Below are positions 1 to 8,998 of a DNA stretch of 64,000 bases, piece by piece. The DNA comes from Alcaligenaceae bacterium (lineage in GTDB: Bacteria; Pseudomonadota; Gammaproteobacteria; Burkholderiales; Burkholderiaceae_B): assembly GCA_013416485.1 (NCBI GenBank), contig JACCEO010000008.1, forward strand, positions 62,001 to 126,000, read 5' to 3'. The notes under the pieces are model-generated. The model did not search any database, was not told the origin of the DNA, and was given only the letters and a program-made list of their open reading frames with translations. The position numbers were made by a program, and so were the translations under genes. How positions within the stretch are numbered: the stretch's first letter is position 1; the number at the start of each line of letters is the position of its first letter.

Positions 1-446
1 TGACGCTCGCCACCACTAATCGCGGTATAGACACGCTGTGATAAATGCGCAATACCCATTTGCTCCAAGCTATGCATAGCGATGTCACGGTCATGGCGCG
101 CTGGGCTGGAAAAGCTACCTAACCTAGCGCTACGCCCCATTAACACGACCTCTTCTACCGTAAACGGGAATACCCCTGCGTGGGCCTGGGGTACATAAGC
201 CACCTGCTGAGCCAACTGTTTACGAGACCACTGTGATATGGCCTTGCCTTGCACCCACACCTTGCCAGACAAGGGCGGGATCAGACCCAGCATGGTTTTA
301 AACAACGTGGATTTGCCACTGCCATTAGGCCCTAGCAAACACAAGACCTCATGTGCCGCTATCGATAATGAAATGTCAGTACCTACACGCCGCCCTGCAT
401 AACCTATGTAAAGCTGATCGGTACGTATTACAGGCTGATCCATCAT
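1..446 (-). CDS. FecCD-system ABC transporter ATP-binding protein (3' part outside window)
   Basis: Cytoplasmic ATPase that would power the membrane permease encoded just upstream. About 148 residues are visible; the gene runs off the left edge. A Walker A motif GPNGSGKST lies at residues 39-47, a Q-loop follows (YVPQ), and the ABC signature ISGGERQ is reached at the edge. The start ATG overlaps the permease stop codon by four bases (ATGA), so the two are translationally coupled; the next codon is also ATG, leaving one residue of start ambiguity. Family knowledge: FecE/FhuC/BtuD-type ATPases serve iron-chelate, haem or cobalamin uptake. The substrate cannot be told from this fragment. Confidence 0.88.
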   Translation of the reverse strand, partial: MMDQPVIRTDQLYIGYAGRRVGTDISLSIAAHEVLCLLGPNGSGKSTLFKTMLGLIPPLSGKVWVQGKAISQWSRKQLAQQVAYVPQAHAGVFPFTVEEVVLMGRSARLGSFSSPARHDRDIAMHSLEQMGIAHLSQRVYTAISGGER

Positions 447-1465
447 GTTTGCCTACCACCCTTGGCCAACAGGAACAGAAAGAAAGGTGCACCCACCATA
501 GCCGTCAAGACTCCCAAAGGTAGTTCTATGCTGGTCGCGCTACGTGCCAGGGTGTCGGTGACGACCAAAAACGCACCGCCCAGCAATAAAGACGCCGGCA
601 ATAAACGGGAAAAGTCCGGCCCCACCAACAACCTGGCCATATGCGGTATGACTAAACCCACCCAGCCCACAATGCCAGTAAACGATACCGCACTGGCTGT
701 CATTAGGGTGGCAGCAACAATTAACCAGCCACGCATGCGGCCAGTATGCATACCCAATGATGTCGCCTCTTCGTCGCTTAGGCTTAATAAATTGATACGC
801 CAGCGTAACAACCACAGCGGCACTAAGCCCAGTAAGGCTGGCGGCAAGGCATACAACAAGTCGCCCATGCTGGATCCTCCCAGGCCGCCCAACAACCAAA
901 AGGTAATCGCTGGCAATTGCGTATAGGGATCGGCCAGTATTTTAATTAAGGAAATACACGCTGCTAAGAAGGCGCTTAGTGCCACACCGGCCAGCACCAA
1001 CACCAGAATCGGGTCGTGACGACGTACCATTTGTGCCACGCCATAGACCACAGCAACCGCCACCATGCCACCAGCAAACGCGAGCATTTGCACCCACGCC
1101 ATAGGCAAGCTCAAATATATTCCCATGACAGCACCCAGGCCAGCGCCTGCCGACACTCCTAGGATATCGGGCGATACCAGCGGATTACGGAACATCCCCT
1201 GATACGCTGCCCCAGCCGCTGCCAAGGTAGACCCTACCAACAACGCTGCTGCCATACGTGGCACGCGCAAGGTCCAAACTACCGTGTCAACAGTAGGATC
1301 CACGGGGCTCGTCGAACCGGGAAATAAACGGTGTTGCAATACGCTCCAGATATCGGCTAAGTTCATGGGATATTTACCCGCCAATAGACCAGCCACCAAA
1401 GACAGCAACAGCAACCCACACAGCAATACCCACACTAGGCGTTTACGCCACATAGCAGCATCCAC
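443..1465 (-). CDS. FecCD-family ABC transporter permease
   Basis: Inner-membrane permease of the iron-siderophore/cobalamin (BtuC/FecCD/FhuB) family, 340 residues, the usual length. Many hydrophobic segments span the protein and the family motif around NPLVSPDILG with the following small-residue helix is clear near residues 94-112. The start is a GTG at 1465; an in-frame ATG four codons later (1453) is equally possible because neither has a strong ribosome site. It is followed with a 4-bp overlap by its ATPase. No periplasmic binding protein is visible; the nearest upstream gene is livF of a different importer, 40 bp away. Confidence 0.88.
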   Translation of the reverse strand: MDAAMWRKRLVWVLLCGLLLLSLVAGLLAGKYPMNLADIWSVLQHRLFPGSTSPVDPTVDTVVWTLRVPRMAAALLVGSTLAAAGAAYQGMFRNPLVSPDILGVSAGAGLGAVMGIYLSLPMAWVQMLAFAGGMVAVAVVYGVAQMVRRHDPILVLVLAGVALSAFLAACISLIKILADPYTQLPAITFWLLGGLGGSSMGDLLYALPPALLGLVPLWLLRWRINLLSLSDEEATSLGMHTGRMRGWLIVAATLMTASAVSFTGIVGWVGLVIPHMARLLVGPDFSRLLPASLLLGGAFLVVTDTLARSATSIELPLGVLTAMVGAPFFLFLLAKGGRQT

Positions 1466-1505
1466 AATTTTTCATAGGCAACATAATATCGTGTTCAGCC
1501 ACCGT

Positions 1506-2219
1506 TCAAGCACTTAAGTAGCGAGTACGTAACTGGCTATTACTTTCCAGCTCAGCGGAGCACCCCGACCACGCCACCTTACCCTTTTCAACAATGTAGT
1601 GCTGATCGCATAGTTTAAGTATGGGAACTATGTTTTTATCAACCACCAAAATCGCCATACCATTTGTACGCAGCAAGGACAATGCTGTCCAAATTTCCTG
1701 GCGTACTAAGGGTGACAAGCCTTCTGTTGCCTCGTCTAGCACCAGTAGTTCAGGGTTAGTCATTAACGCCCGACCTATGGCCAGCATTTGCTGCTCGCCA
1801 CCAGACAACTGATTACCAAAGTGGCTAGATCGTTCTTGCAGGCGGGGAAATAATTGATATACCCGCTCTAGGGTCCAGCCTTGGGCACCACCGCCACGGG
1901 CATTGGCCGTAGCAATCAAATTTTCGCGCACACTAAGATTCGGAAAAACCTGACGCCCTTCGGGTACCAGACCCACTCCCGCCTTAGCAATCACATGAGG
2001 CGCACTATGCTGTATGGGTTGTCCTTTCCACAGGATTTCCCCCTTCCAGGCAGGCAATAAGCCCATAAGACTTTTAATCGTGGTCGATTTTCCCATGCCA
2101 TTACGACCCAAAAGGCTAACGCACTGCCCCTGGCGCACCGTCAGATCCATACCAAACAATACTTGGCTAGCGCCATAACCGTTTTCCAAGTGGCGAATAT
2201 TAAGTAAGTCCTTAGTCAT
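1506..2219 (-). CDS. livF: Branched-chain-type ABC transporter ATP-binding protein LivF (cluster 1)
   Basis: Second of the two cytoplasmic ATPases of a HAAT-type importer, 237 residues, standard for LivF. Walker A GRNGMGKST is at residues 38-46, the signature LSGGEQQ at about 139-145 and Walker B ends in LDEATEG. The start ATG overlaps the end of livG by 8 bp. The substrate is set by the binding protein at 4891-6063 and is not evident; members of this family carry branched-chain amino acids, amides, urea or aromatic acids. Confidence 0.9.
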   Translation of the reverse strand: MTKDLLNIRHLENGYGASQVLFGMDLTVRQGQCVSLLGRNGMGKSTTIKSLMGLLPAWKGEILWKGQPIQHSAPHVIAKAGVGLVPEGRQVFPNLSVRENLIATANARGGGAQGWTLERVYQLFPRLQERSSHFGNQLSGGEQQMLAIGRALMTNPELLVLDEATEGLSPLVRQEIWTALSLLRTNGMAILVVDKNIVPILKLCDQHYIVEKGKVAWSGCSAELESNSQLRTRYLSA

Positions 2220-2970
2220 GAAGGATTTCCTCGTCGCCCAGATACGCGGCCCTAACTAAGTCGCTTTCGCGCACTTGCTGAGGCGTACCCGTAAAGGCCA
2301 CTGCACCATGCACCAACACACTAACACGCTGAGCCAAGGCAAACACCGCCTGCATATCATGCTCTATCAGCAAGATACCGTAGTGCTGACGCAGGTCTTG
2401 CAATATGCCTGTCATATGCTCGGATTCACTAGGCCCCAAGCCTGCCATAGGCTCATCCAGTAACAATAACCGTGGTTGCATGGCCAAGGCCATCGCCAGC
2501 TCGACCTGACGTTGCTGACCATAGGACAGCGCACCAGACACCCGGTCACGCACACCTTGCAACTGTAATAGCTCTAGTGTGATTTCTGCTTGGTCCACCA
2601 ACTTGGGTATATGTATCACTGGGCGCCAAAAATACCAGTTATGTCCTGCAGCCGCTTGCACAGCTAACAATATATTTTCCAACACCGTAAATTCCGGAAT
2701 AATGGAATTGATCTGATAAGAGCGTCCCATACCAGAGCGTGCCCGACGTGCCACCGACCAGCGCGTTACGTTCACACCATCAAATCGTATTTGACCCTGA
2801 TCAGCCGGTAACTCACCTGCGATCTGATTGATCAGTGTGGTTTTCCCTGCTCCGTTAGGACCAATAACTGCATGGATTTCACCCATGAAAATATCCAGAT
2901 CGACCTGATCGGTAACCAGTAAATTGCCATAGCGTTTAACCAGCCCCTGTACCTGTAGCAATGGATTCAT
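2212..2970 (-). CDS. livG: Branched-chain-type ABC transporter ATP-binding protein LivG (cluster 1)
   Basis: First ATPase of the importer, 252 residues. Walker A GPNGAGKTT is at residues 37-45, the signature is the LivG-like LSYGQQRQ, Walker B is LLLLDEPMAG, and the C-terminus has the LivG-typical SDLVRAAYLGDEE ending. Its start overlaps the livM stop by four bases (ATGA), indicating coupled translation in the order livH-livM-livG-livF. Confidence 0.91.
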   Translation of the reverse strand: MNPLLQVQGLVKRYGNLLVTDQVDLDIFMGEIHAVIGPNGAGKTTLINQIAGELPADQGQIRFDGVNVTRWSVARRARSGMGRSYQINSIIPEFTVLENILLAVQAAAGHNWYFWRPVIHIPKLVDQAEITLELLQLQGVRDRVSGALSYGQQRQVELAMALAMQPRLLLLDEPMAGLGPSESEHMTGILQDLRQHYGILLIEHDMQAVFALAQRVSVLVHGAVAFTGTPQQVRESDLVRAAYLGDEEILHD

Positions 2971-3920
2971 TTGGCCTCCAGGGTATTTGCTGATTCTTTA
3001 TGTACGCTCAGTAAGCCCCATAAACCTTTGCGCAAGAACACCACCATCAGGACTATGGCCGGCCCCAACACTAATGGCCAATGTTCGATATGACTTTTTA
3101 GGATTTCTTCAACCAGTAATAATGCTGTCGCTCCGATCACTGGCCCAAACACCGTCCCCAACCCACCTAGCAACACCATGACGATTAGCTCGCCAGACAC
3201 CGTCCAGGCCATATAAGCAGGTGACACAAAGCCCGTTAAGTTCACTAGAAAATACCCAGCTAAAGCGCATAGCTCAGCCGAAATCACATAAGCCACAAGC
3301 CGATAGGGCAAACTAGCCGTGCCCACCGCATTGACGCGCTGCTCGTTGACCATAGTGGCGCGCAGCACCAGGCCAAAACGCGATGCTACCAAACGCGATA
3401 ACACAAGCGTTGCCACAATTACCGCAAACGCCGTAGCCCAATACAGAGCATAAGGATTCCCTGTGAGTGAACCAAAGTCGCTAGCGCTATCCAGCGTCAT
3501 ACCGTCATCACCACCAAAGTTCTCCAAGCCCATAAAAACAAAATAAAACAACTGAGCAAATGCTAGGGTGATCATGATGAAGGCAATGTTACGGGTACGC
3601 AAAGCTACCCAACCTAGCAGCGTGGCCACCACCGCGGTCACCAACAAAGTCACTAGTAAATGCAGCCAACCGGCATGCCAACCCAGTGACGACATAATCG
3701 CCACACTGTATGCTCCAAGGCCTATGTACATGGCATGCCCCAGGCTAATCATCCCGCCATATCCCAAGGCCAAATTCAAGCCCAACGCTGCCAAGGCAAA
3801 CACCAATATCCGGCCAAACAGTATCAACGCATAGGTATCACCCGACACGCTGACATAGACAGGCACCAGAATAAAGCCCACCATAATCACGCTTGCCAGA
3901 TAAATCTGCAATTTATTCAT
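2967..3920 (-). CDS. livM: Branched-chain-type ABC transporter permease LivM (cluster 1)
   Basis: Inner-membrane permease of the HAAT importer, 317 residues with about nine or ten hydrophobic helices and the LivM landmark ALGLNLALGYGGMISLGHA. The reading frame is open for 23 more codons upstream, but the ATG at 3920 (MNKLQIY) has a GGGAAG ribosome site at the right distance, so that start is chosen. It pairs with LivH to form the channel. It is followed by livG with a 4-bp overlap. Confidence 0.9.
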   Translation of the reverse strand: MNKLQIYLASVIMVGFILVPVYVSVSGDTYALILFGRILVFALAALGLNLALGYGGMISLGHAMYIGLGAYSVAIMSSLGWHAGWLHLLVTLLVTAVVATLLGWVALRTRNIAFIMITLAFAQLFYFVFMGLENFGGDDGMTLDSASDFGSLTGNPYALYWATAFAVIVATLVLSRLVASRFGLVLRATMVNEQRVNAVGTASLPYRLVAYVISAELCALAGYFLVNLTGFVSPAYMAWTVSGELIVMVLLGGLGTVFGPVIGATALLLVEEILKSHIEHWPLVLGPAIVLMVVFLRKGLWGLLSVHKESANTLEAK

Positions 3921-3960
3921 GTAATACTTCCCGTAACCCCTAGTATCGTCGTCTCGGCGT

Positions 3961-4881
3961 TTAACGCTGACGCACAGGGAACAAACCATCTGGTTTCAGC
4001 GCCAGTACTATCGCCATTAGCAAGTAAACACTGACCGATGCCAGTGACCGCCCAACGGAACTGGCCACACTGGCATCAAACAGGTGGTTTAGCAGCACAG
4101 GTATCAGCACGCGGCCTAAGGTATCGACCACCCCCACCACCAGTGCCCCAAGAAAGGCACCCCGTATCGAACCGATACCGCCGATAACAATGACCACCAG
4201 AGTCAGAATCAACACGGGTTCACCCATACCAGGTTGTATGGATAAGATGGGCCCAACCATAGCACCGGCCAAGCCTGCCAGGCCTGCGCCCAGGGCAAAC
4301 ACAAAACGATTGATCCATCCAATATTGACCCCCAAGGCCGACACCATCGTCCGATTGCTAGCGCCCGCCCGTATCAGCATGCCTATGCGAGTACGCTCGA
4401 TCAGCAAATACAGCCCCAAGGCCACAATAAGACCAGCAGAAATAATGGCAAAGCGATACGCTGGATAGTTCAAACCCAACAAACGTATGGAACCGCTAAG
4501 GCTATCGGGAGCGTCCATAAATAATGGCGCGTTACCCCAGATCACACTGACTAGTTCATTGCAAAACAACACTATGCCAAAGGTAGCTAAGACTTGTTCC
4601 AAGTGGCTACGCCTGTGCAATATGGATAAGCCCAAGGCATCGACCACTGCACCCAATACAAACATACCCCCAAAGCCGCCCACTATGGCCAGCCAAAAGG
4701 AGTCCGTCAGGCCATAGGTCATGGCGGCCAAATATGCCCCCAGCATATACAGCGAGCCATGCGCCAGATTGATAAAGCTCATGATGCCAAACACCAGCGT
4801 CAAGCCAGCAGCCATCAAAAACAGCAGAATGCCGAACTGTAAGCCGTTCAGCATTTGAGTAAGAAATAGATTGAGACTCAT
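3961..4881 (-). CDS. livH: Branched-chain-type ABC transporter permease LivH (cluster 1)
   Basis: Inner-membrane permease, 306 residues, with the LivH signature FINLAHGSLYMLGAYL near the N-terminus and the conserved VIVIGGIGSIRGAFLGAL loop near residues 230-250. It follows the binding-protein gene by 9 bp and precedes livM by 40 bp on the same strand, so the five-gene order is binding protein, livH, livM, livG, livF, the common arrangement. Confidence 0.91.
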   Translation of the reverse strand: MSLNLFLTQMLNGLQFGILLFLMAAGLTLVFGIMSFINLAHGSLYMLGAYLAAMTYGLTDSFWLAIVGGFGGMFVLGAVVDALGLSILHRRSHLEQVLATFGIVLFCNELVSVIWGNAPLFMDAPDSLSGSIRLLGLNYPAYRFAIISAGLIVALGLYLLIERTRIGMLIRAGASNRTMVSALGVNIGWINRFVFALGAGLAGLAGAMVGPILSIQPGMGEPVLILTLVVIVIGGIGSIRGAFLGALVVGVVDTLGRVLIPVLLNHLFDASVASSVGRSLASVSVYLLMAIVLALKPDGLFPVRQR

Positions 4882-4890
4882 ACAGAGGGA

Positions 4891-6063
4891 CTACAGCGGA
4901 CACTCTTTTACATAAGCATCTTGTAGTGCAGGCAAAGGCTTGGCGATGGTTTTCAACGACACTCGGCCCTTGTCGTCCTTAGCGACCTCAAAGGCGTACA
5001 TGTCTTGAATGGGGAAGCCATTATTGCCAAACACCAGCTTGCCACGGACCGAATCAAAATCAGCGGCTTTAATGGCAGCGCGCAAGGCATCTTTATTCGA
5101 TGCATCGCCACCGGTTTTGCGTAAGGCGCTGTCAATAAGCAAGGCGGAATCGTAGGCCTGGGCTGCATATTGCGAAGGAATACGATCGTATTTTGCTTCG
5201 AAGGTCTCAACGAATTTTTTGCTGGTGGGGTTGTCGAAGTCTGGGCCCCAGAAGGTGCCGGAAATTACCCCTAGCGCTGTATCTTTCAAAGCGGGCAGTG
5301 TTGTGCCGTCTACCGTAGAGGCAGTCAATAAAGGCTGTTTACCCAGCATACCGGCCTGACGGAATTGCTTGATAAAGTTCACACCCATGCCGCCAGGGTA
5401 AAACACATAGATGGCATCGGGTTCAGCCGCTTGCAATTGAGCAATTTCGGCAGAATAGTCGGGCTGATTGATTTGAGTAAAGGTTTCACCCGCTACCTTC
5501 CCTTTGTAGTAGCGTTTAAAGCCTAGCACTTGGTCTTTACCTGACTGGTAGTTAGGTGCCATCAGGTATACATTTTTATAACCTTGGTCATTGGCGTATT
5601 GGCCCATGACTTCGGCTTGGTTATCGTTCTGCCAGGAAGTAAAAAAGAAATTGGCATTGCACTGCTTACCGGCTAACGGCGCAGGACCCGCATTGGAACT
5701 AACCATTAAGGTACCGGAATCCGCAATGGGTTTTGCCATTGCCATTAATACGTTGGAAAACGTAATACCCGCGATCAGGTCAACCTTGTCTTTTTCGATA
5801 AGTTTGCGTACGGCTTGTACGCCCACATCAGGTTTCAACTGGTCGTCTTCTTTGACGATAATGGTTTCGGTACCACCCAGCTTGCCACCCAATTGTTCAA
5901 GTGCCAACATGAAACCGTCGTATTGATCTTGACCTAACGCCGCTGCCGGGCCTGACAGCGTGGCAACAAAGCCTATCTTAACGTCAGCATGCGCAACCGA
6001 AGCCCCACCCAAAGCCAGTGCTAAAGCCACTGCGCCGCCAGTATACGATAGTGTTTTTTTCAT
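4891..6063 (-). CDS. Periplasmic substrate-binding protein of Liv-type ABC importer (cluster 1)
   Basis: Type I periplasmic binding protein, 390 residues, that would deliver a small solute to LivHM. A Sec signal peptide with two basic residues and a hydrophobic core ends around VAHA-DV (residue 26-27). The mature start VKIGFVATLSGPAAALGQ is typical of the LivJ/K-like fold. The ATG at 6063 has a strong AAGGGAG ribosome site. Cluster context gives no catabolic neighbour, so the ligand stays open; the sequence looks like the broad amino-acid/aromatic-acid group rather than classical LivJ. Confidence 0.88.
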   Translation of the reverse strand: MKKTLSYTGGAVALALALGGASVAHADVKIGFVATLSGPAAALGQDQYDGFMLALEQLGGKLGGTETIIVKEDDQLKPDVGVQAVRKLIEKDKVDLIAGITFSNVLMAMAKPIADSGTLMVSSNAGPAPLAGKQCNANFFFTSWQNDNQAEVMGQYANDQGYKNVYLMAPNYQSGKDQVLGFKRYYKGKVAGETFTQINQPDYSAEIAQLQAAEPDAIYVFYPGGMGVNFIKQFRQAGMLGKQPLLTASTVDGTTLPALKDTALGVISGTFWGPDFDNPTSKKFVETFEAKYDRIPSQYAAQAYDSALLIDSALRKTGGDASNKDALRAAIKAADFDSVRGKLVFGNNGFPIQDMYAFEVAKDDKGRVSLKTIAKPLPALQDAYVKECPL

Positions 6064-6147
6064 TTAATCTCCCTTAGGTTTAAAGTACCTTACTGCAATT
6101 TACACATTTTTATTATCAGAATTAACGATAGTTATCACAAAAACAAA

Positions 6148-7053
6148 CTAGAAACATTCCATAGCATCTACGGCAACGCCTACCTGAGCCAAAACAGCCA
6201 ATGGCCCCATGCTTCGTACCGGCTCTATATGCTGAGGTTGCCTTATATATATCGTGCCACCATAAAATAGGGCATTTACGGATACATCGCCCACATGCTC
6301 GCGTACACGCGGCACCAGCAACAACCAACCTTGCTCTACCACTACATTACAGGGCGATAATAGGCCTTGGTCATCCACCACCAACCCCAGCTGATCGCAG
6401 GCCAGCGTAAACGCCTGGTACATACTAGCGGCAGATACCGCTGCATCTACCCCTAAACCACACTGCACCCTGACAAAAGCGTGCTTAAAGGCTAACAGAG
6501 GATGTCTATGCAGGCTGTGCTCTGGTGCATTACTAGGTAGGCTAGACACTAAAAACCGCAAGCTGGCATTGCCTGGTGCAGTAGGCAACCATTGCACATG
6601 CTTATGCCGCTGGCTAGCACCGGCGTCTGTGCCCCCGTTATAAAAGCCCAAGCCACCATTTGCCGACATAATGGTTGCCCACACGCTACAGTCCTCTAGT
6701 GTCAACGGTGAACGTTGTTCCTGGAACTCGTTTGTCGCTAACACAATGTGGTTGGCGCATAAAGGAAACTTATTCAATATGGCAACGTGCTGACCACCTA
6801 TTGGCCCTAATAGCAATGCAGGGTCGGGCTTCAGAAAGGGATTGAAATCAGGGTCACGCGGGCCACCAGGAATGGCAACACTTGTGCTCCCTTTGCTGGC
6901 GTCTTTAGCCGCCAGAGTCGATACCCAATGCACAGCAAAGGGCAAGCCTTGATCTTGGATATCGGTTTGCTCAGTAATAATGGGCTGTAAGTCACCACTG
7001 GCTAACGCCGCTGCACTGCGCTGTTCTACGTCCTGCATAAATGCAGTTGTCAT
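6148..7053 (-). CDS. ATP adenylyltransferase / Ap4A phosphorylase-like protein
   Basis: Cytoplasmic HIT-superfamily enzyme expected to cleave diadenosine tetraphosphate phosphorolytically to ATP and ADP (Apa1/Apa2 family). At 301 residues it is near family size. The active-site motif is HKHVQ at residues 150-154, preceded by the family block NKFPLCANHIVLAT (about 94-107) and NGG...GASQ just before the histidines. The start ATG has a GGGGGAAA ribosome site. It lies downstream of the porin on the same strand but is separated from it by a strong terminator-like hairpin at 7135-7164, so it is probably its own unit. It could act on other dinucleotides. Confidence 0.83.
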   Translation of the reverse strand: MTTAFMQDVEQRSAAALASGDLQPIITEQTDIQDQGLPFAVHWVSTLAAKDASKGSTSVAIPGGPRDPDFNPFLKPDPALLLGPIGGQHVAILNKFPLCANHIVLATNEFQEQRSPLTLEDCSVWATIMSANGGLGFYNGGTDAGASQRHKHVQWLPTAPGNASLRFLVSSLPSNAPEHSLHRHPLLAFKHAFVRVQCGLGVDAAVSAASMYQAFTLACDQLGLVVDDQGLLSPCNVVVEQGWLLLVPRVREHVGDVSVNALFYGGTIYIRQPQHIEPVRSMGPLAVLAQVGVAVDAMECF

Positions 7054-7134
7054 GTTTCCCCCACGTAGTAATTAATTTTATTGCATCTATTGTAGGGGTT
7101 AGTTAGCTGGGATTGTTGCGATAAGGCCCAAACG

Positions 7135-7164
7135 CAAACAACCACCCCTAAGGGTGGTTGTTTG
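7135..7164 (-). terminator. Terminator-like hairpin downstream of the porin
   Basis: A perfect 13-bp stem (7135-7147 with 7152-7164) and a 4-base loop, starting 82 bases past the porin stop on the minus strand. The right arm ends in GGTTGTTTG and is followed by T-rich sequence (CGTTTGG), so it is a plausible but not classical intrinsic terminator. It separates the porin from the Ap4A-phosphorylase-like gene. Confidence 0.65.
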
Positions 7165-7245
7165 TTTGCTGGCTTACGCCAGCCAGTTCTGTTGCTACCC
7201 GGCGAACCGGGTCGCATAGATGCATAGGCTAGCTATGCTATCCAA

Positions 7246-8463
7246 TTAGAACTGGTGTGTCAGACCGACGCCCAAAACTTGCGATTTGGAGTCTGGACGG
7301 AAAGCAACGTTCTTGGCGTAAGAACCCAAAGCGTACACGCTGGTGCGCTTGGACAAACCGTAAACGTAACCCAGGCTGTATGTCTGTTGTTTCTTAACAT
7401 TGTAACCAGCCACACCGTAATCAGCATCAAACTGATCTGATACGCTGCGTGGATCCATCATTTGCCAAGAAGCCATCAACTTACCGCCACCCAAAGGTGC
7501 TGTCAGACCCAGCAAGTAGGAGTTGGCCTTGAAGCCTGTACCTTGCAGTTCACGTGCATCGGTGCCAGTACCAGGGATACCGTTACCAATTTGCGTATCA
7601 GCAAAAGACGAGCCACCAACAAAAGCGTTACGTGTTTGACCGAAAGCAGCGTGGAGTTTTACAACTTCAAAGTCGTAGCTACCACCCAAGTTCCAGGCCT
7701 TGGCTGTCAAGCTTTCGCCTGCATAGCCGCCAGGAGCGTTAAAATCAACCATTTTAACTTGGTCGTAAGTCAATGCTACGCCAATAGGGCCGTTAGCATA
7801 GCGCAGACCAGTGGTGATACCACGGTTGTTTGGATTGGTTTCGTCGCTGAAGTTACCGAAGGTGCGCTTGCTGGTTTCAGCACCAGCAACGTTAAAGGAG
7901 TAACCAACGCCAAACTGGAAGCCCGAGAAGTTAGGAGTTTGGTACATGACCATGTTGTCCCAACGTGTAGTGTTCGCTGCAGTGAACGAAGCACCCATGT
8001 TGGCCATACCGAATGCTCCGCCGAAAGGATCAGCTACGCCAGGCAGGTATTTGGAAGCAATGTTGGTTTGACGACCCAGATCCAGTTGACCCCAGCTATC
8101 GCTAGCCAGACCAACAGTAGCGTGACGACCGAACAACTGACCGTTTTGGCCAGCAGTACCAGTGCCTACTTTAAAGCCGCTTTCCAATTGGAAAACAACG
8201 CGCAGACCGTCACCCAGGTCTTCAACACCTTTCAGGCCCCAGCGAGGACCCATTTGACCGAAGGTATTACCATCGACCATGCCAGTGCGTGTGTTTTTAA
8301 AGCTAGTAGCGTCTGTACGACCTTCCAAGTAGCTAATGTTACCTTTCGACTGTTGGTAACCGAGACCAGCATCAATAACACCGTAAAGGGTAACCGACGT
8401 TTCTGCCTGGGCTACGCCAGCGAAGCCGAGCGTAAGAGCAGCAGCGAGCAGAGTCTTTTTCAT
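7246..8463 (-). CDS. Gram-negative trimeric porin (Burkholderiales type)
   Basis: Outer-membrane beta-barrel porin, 405 residues, for diffusion of small hydrophilic solutes. It has a signal peptide (MKKTLLAAAL...) cut after AQA-ETSV near residue 20, and the mature start SVTLYGVIDAGLGY is the hallmark of the Burkholderia/Bordetella porin family. Alternating hydrophobic residues run throughout, and the C-terminus VGLTHQF ends in the phenylalanine needed for BAM-dependent insertion. The coding sequence is compositionally smooth, as in highly expressed genes. A short hairpin sits in the 5' leader at 8493-8528. Confidence 0.95.
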   Translation of the reverse strand: MKKTLLAAALTLGFAGVAQAETSVTLYGVIDAGLGYQQSKGNISYLEGRTDATSFKNTRTGMVDGNTFGQMGPRWGLKGVEDLGDGLRVVFQLESGFKVGTGTAGQNGQLFGRHATVGLASDSWGQLDLGRQTNIASKYLPGVADPFGGAFGMANMGASFTAANTTRWDNMVMYQTPNFSGFQFGVGYSFNVAGAETSKRTFGNFSDETNPNNRGITTGLRYANGPIGVALTYDQVKMVDFNAPGGYAGESLTAKAWNLGGSYDFEVVKLHAAFGQTRNAFVGGSSFADTQIGNGIPGTGTDARELQGTGFKANSYLLGLTAPLGGGKLMASWQMMDPRSVSDQFDADYGVAGYNVKKQQTYSLGYVYGLSKRTSVYALGSYAKNVAFRPDSKSQVLGVGLTHQF

Positions 8464-8998
8464 GTAAGAATTCTCCGTAGATTTGAGTAAACAGAGCAGC
8501 CACTACTTGAAATGTGTGCTGCTGCTCTTTCTAACTCCGCGATGGGAAGTTGGTGCTATTGCATCAAAATTCGGGCTGGCTGGCTATTATCCTGTGACTA
8601 AACCGTCAGATTTTCCCTTTTGGTGTGGGTTAATAGCAACAAACCCCTGTTTTCAACCAAAAAGCATTAGGGTTTACCCTTGGTTTGTTGTTGCTCTAAA
8701 ACCACACGATATTCCACTCGATTCAAAAACCGACTCATAGGCTTATTTTACCTAATTTATTGTTTTTAAAATGATTTTCAATAAATCATTGATACAAGGC
8801 ATCACATGAAGTTGACCTTGTTTTACATTTCAAGCAATGAATCGCCGCGTCGCTATCCATACGGACGCCAAGCATTTCAAACAACAAGCTAAGCGCTAAG
8901 GCTTTACTGGTGAATTAAACGCGTAATCAACACTAAATTGCCTGATTGGCGAGCTACCTCTACTATGGCTATTCTCTTTTTAATCACCCAGCTTCAGC
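8464..8998. promoter_or_regulatory. Intergenic region between the porin and lysR, with leader hairpin and AT-rich palindrome
   Basis: A 535-bp gap between divergent genes. On the porin side an inverted repeat AGAGCAGC (8493-8500 with 8521-8528, 20-base loop) would form a hairpin in the 5' leader about 30 bases before the start codon. Around 8745-8790 the DNA is very AT-rich and contains AATGAT/ATCATT arms (8770-8775, 8785-8790). A -10-like TAAAAT for the porin lies at about 8745-8750, but no convincing -35 was identified. No gene was recognised here. Confidence 0.4.

Noticed and set aside
7462-8490. A 342-codon open frame on the plus strand, fully antisense to the porin gene
   Set aside because: It mirrors the porin codon pattern, has no ribosome site and resembles no protein; long antisense frames are common opposite highly biased genes.
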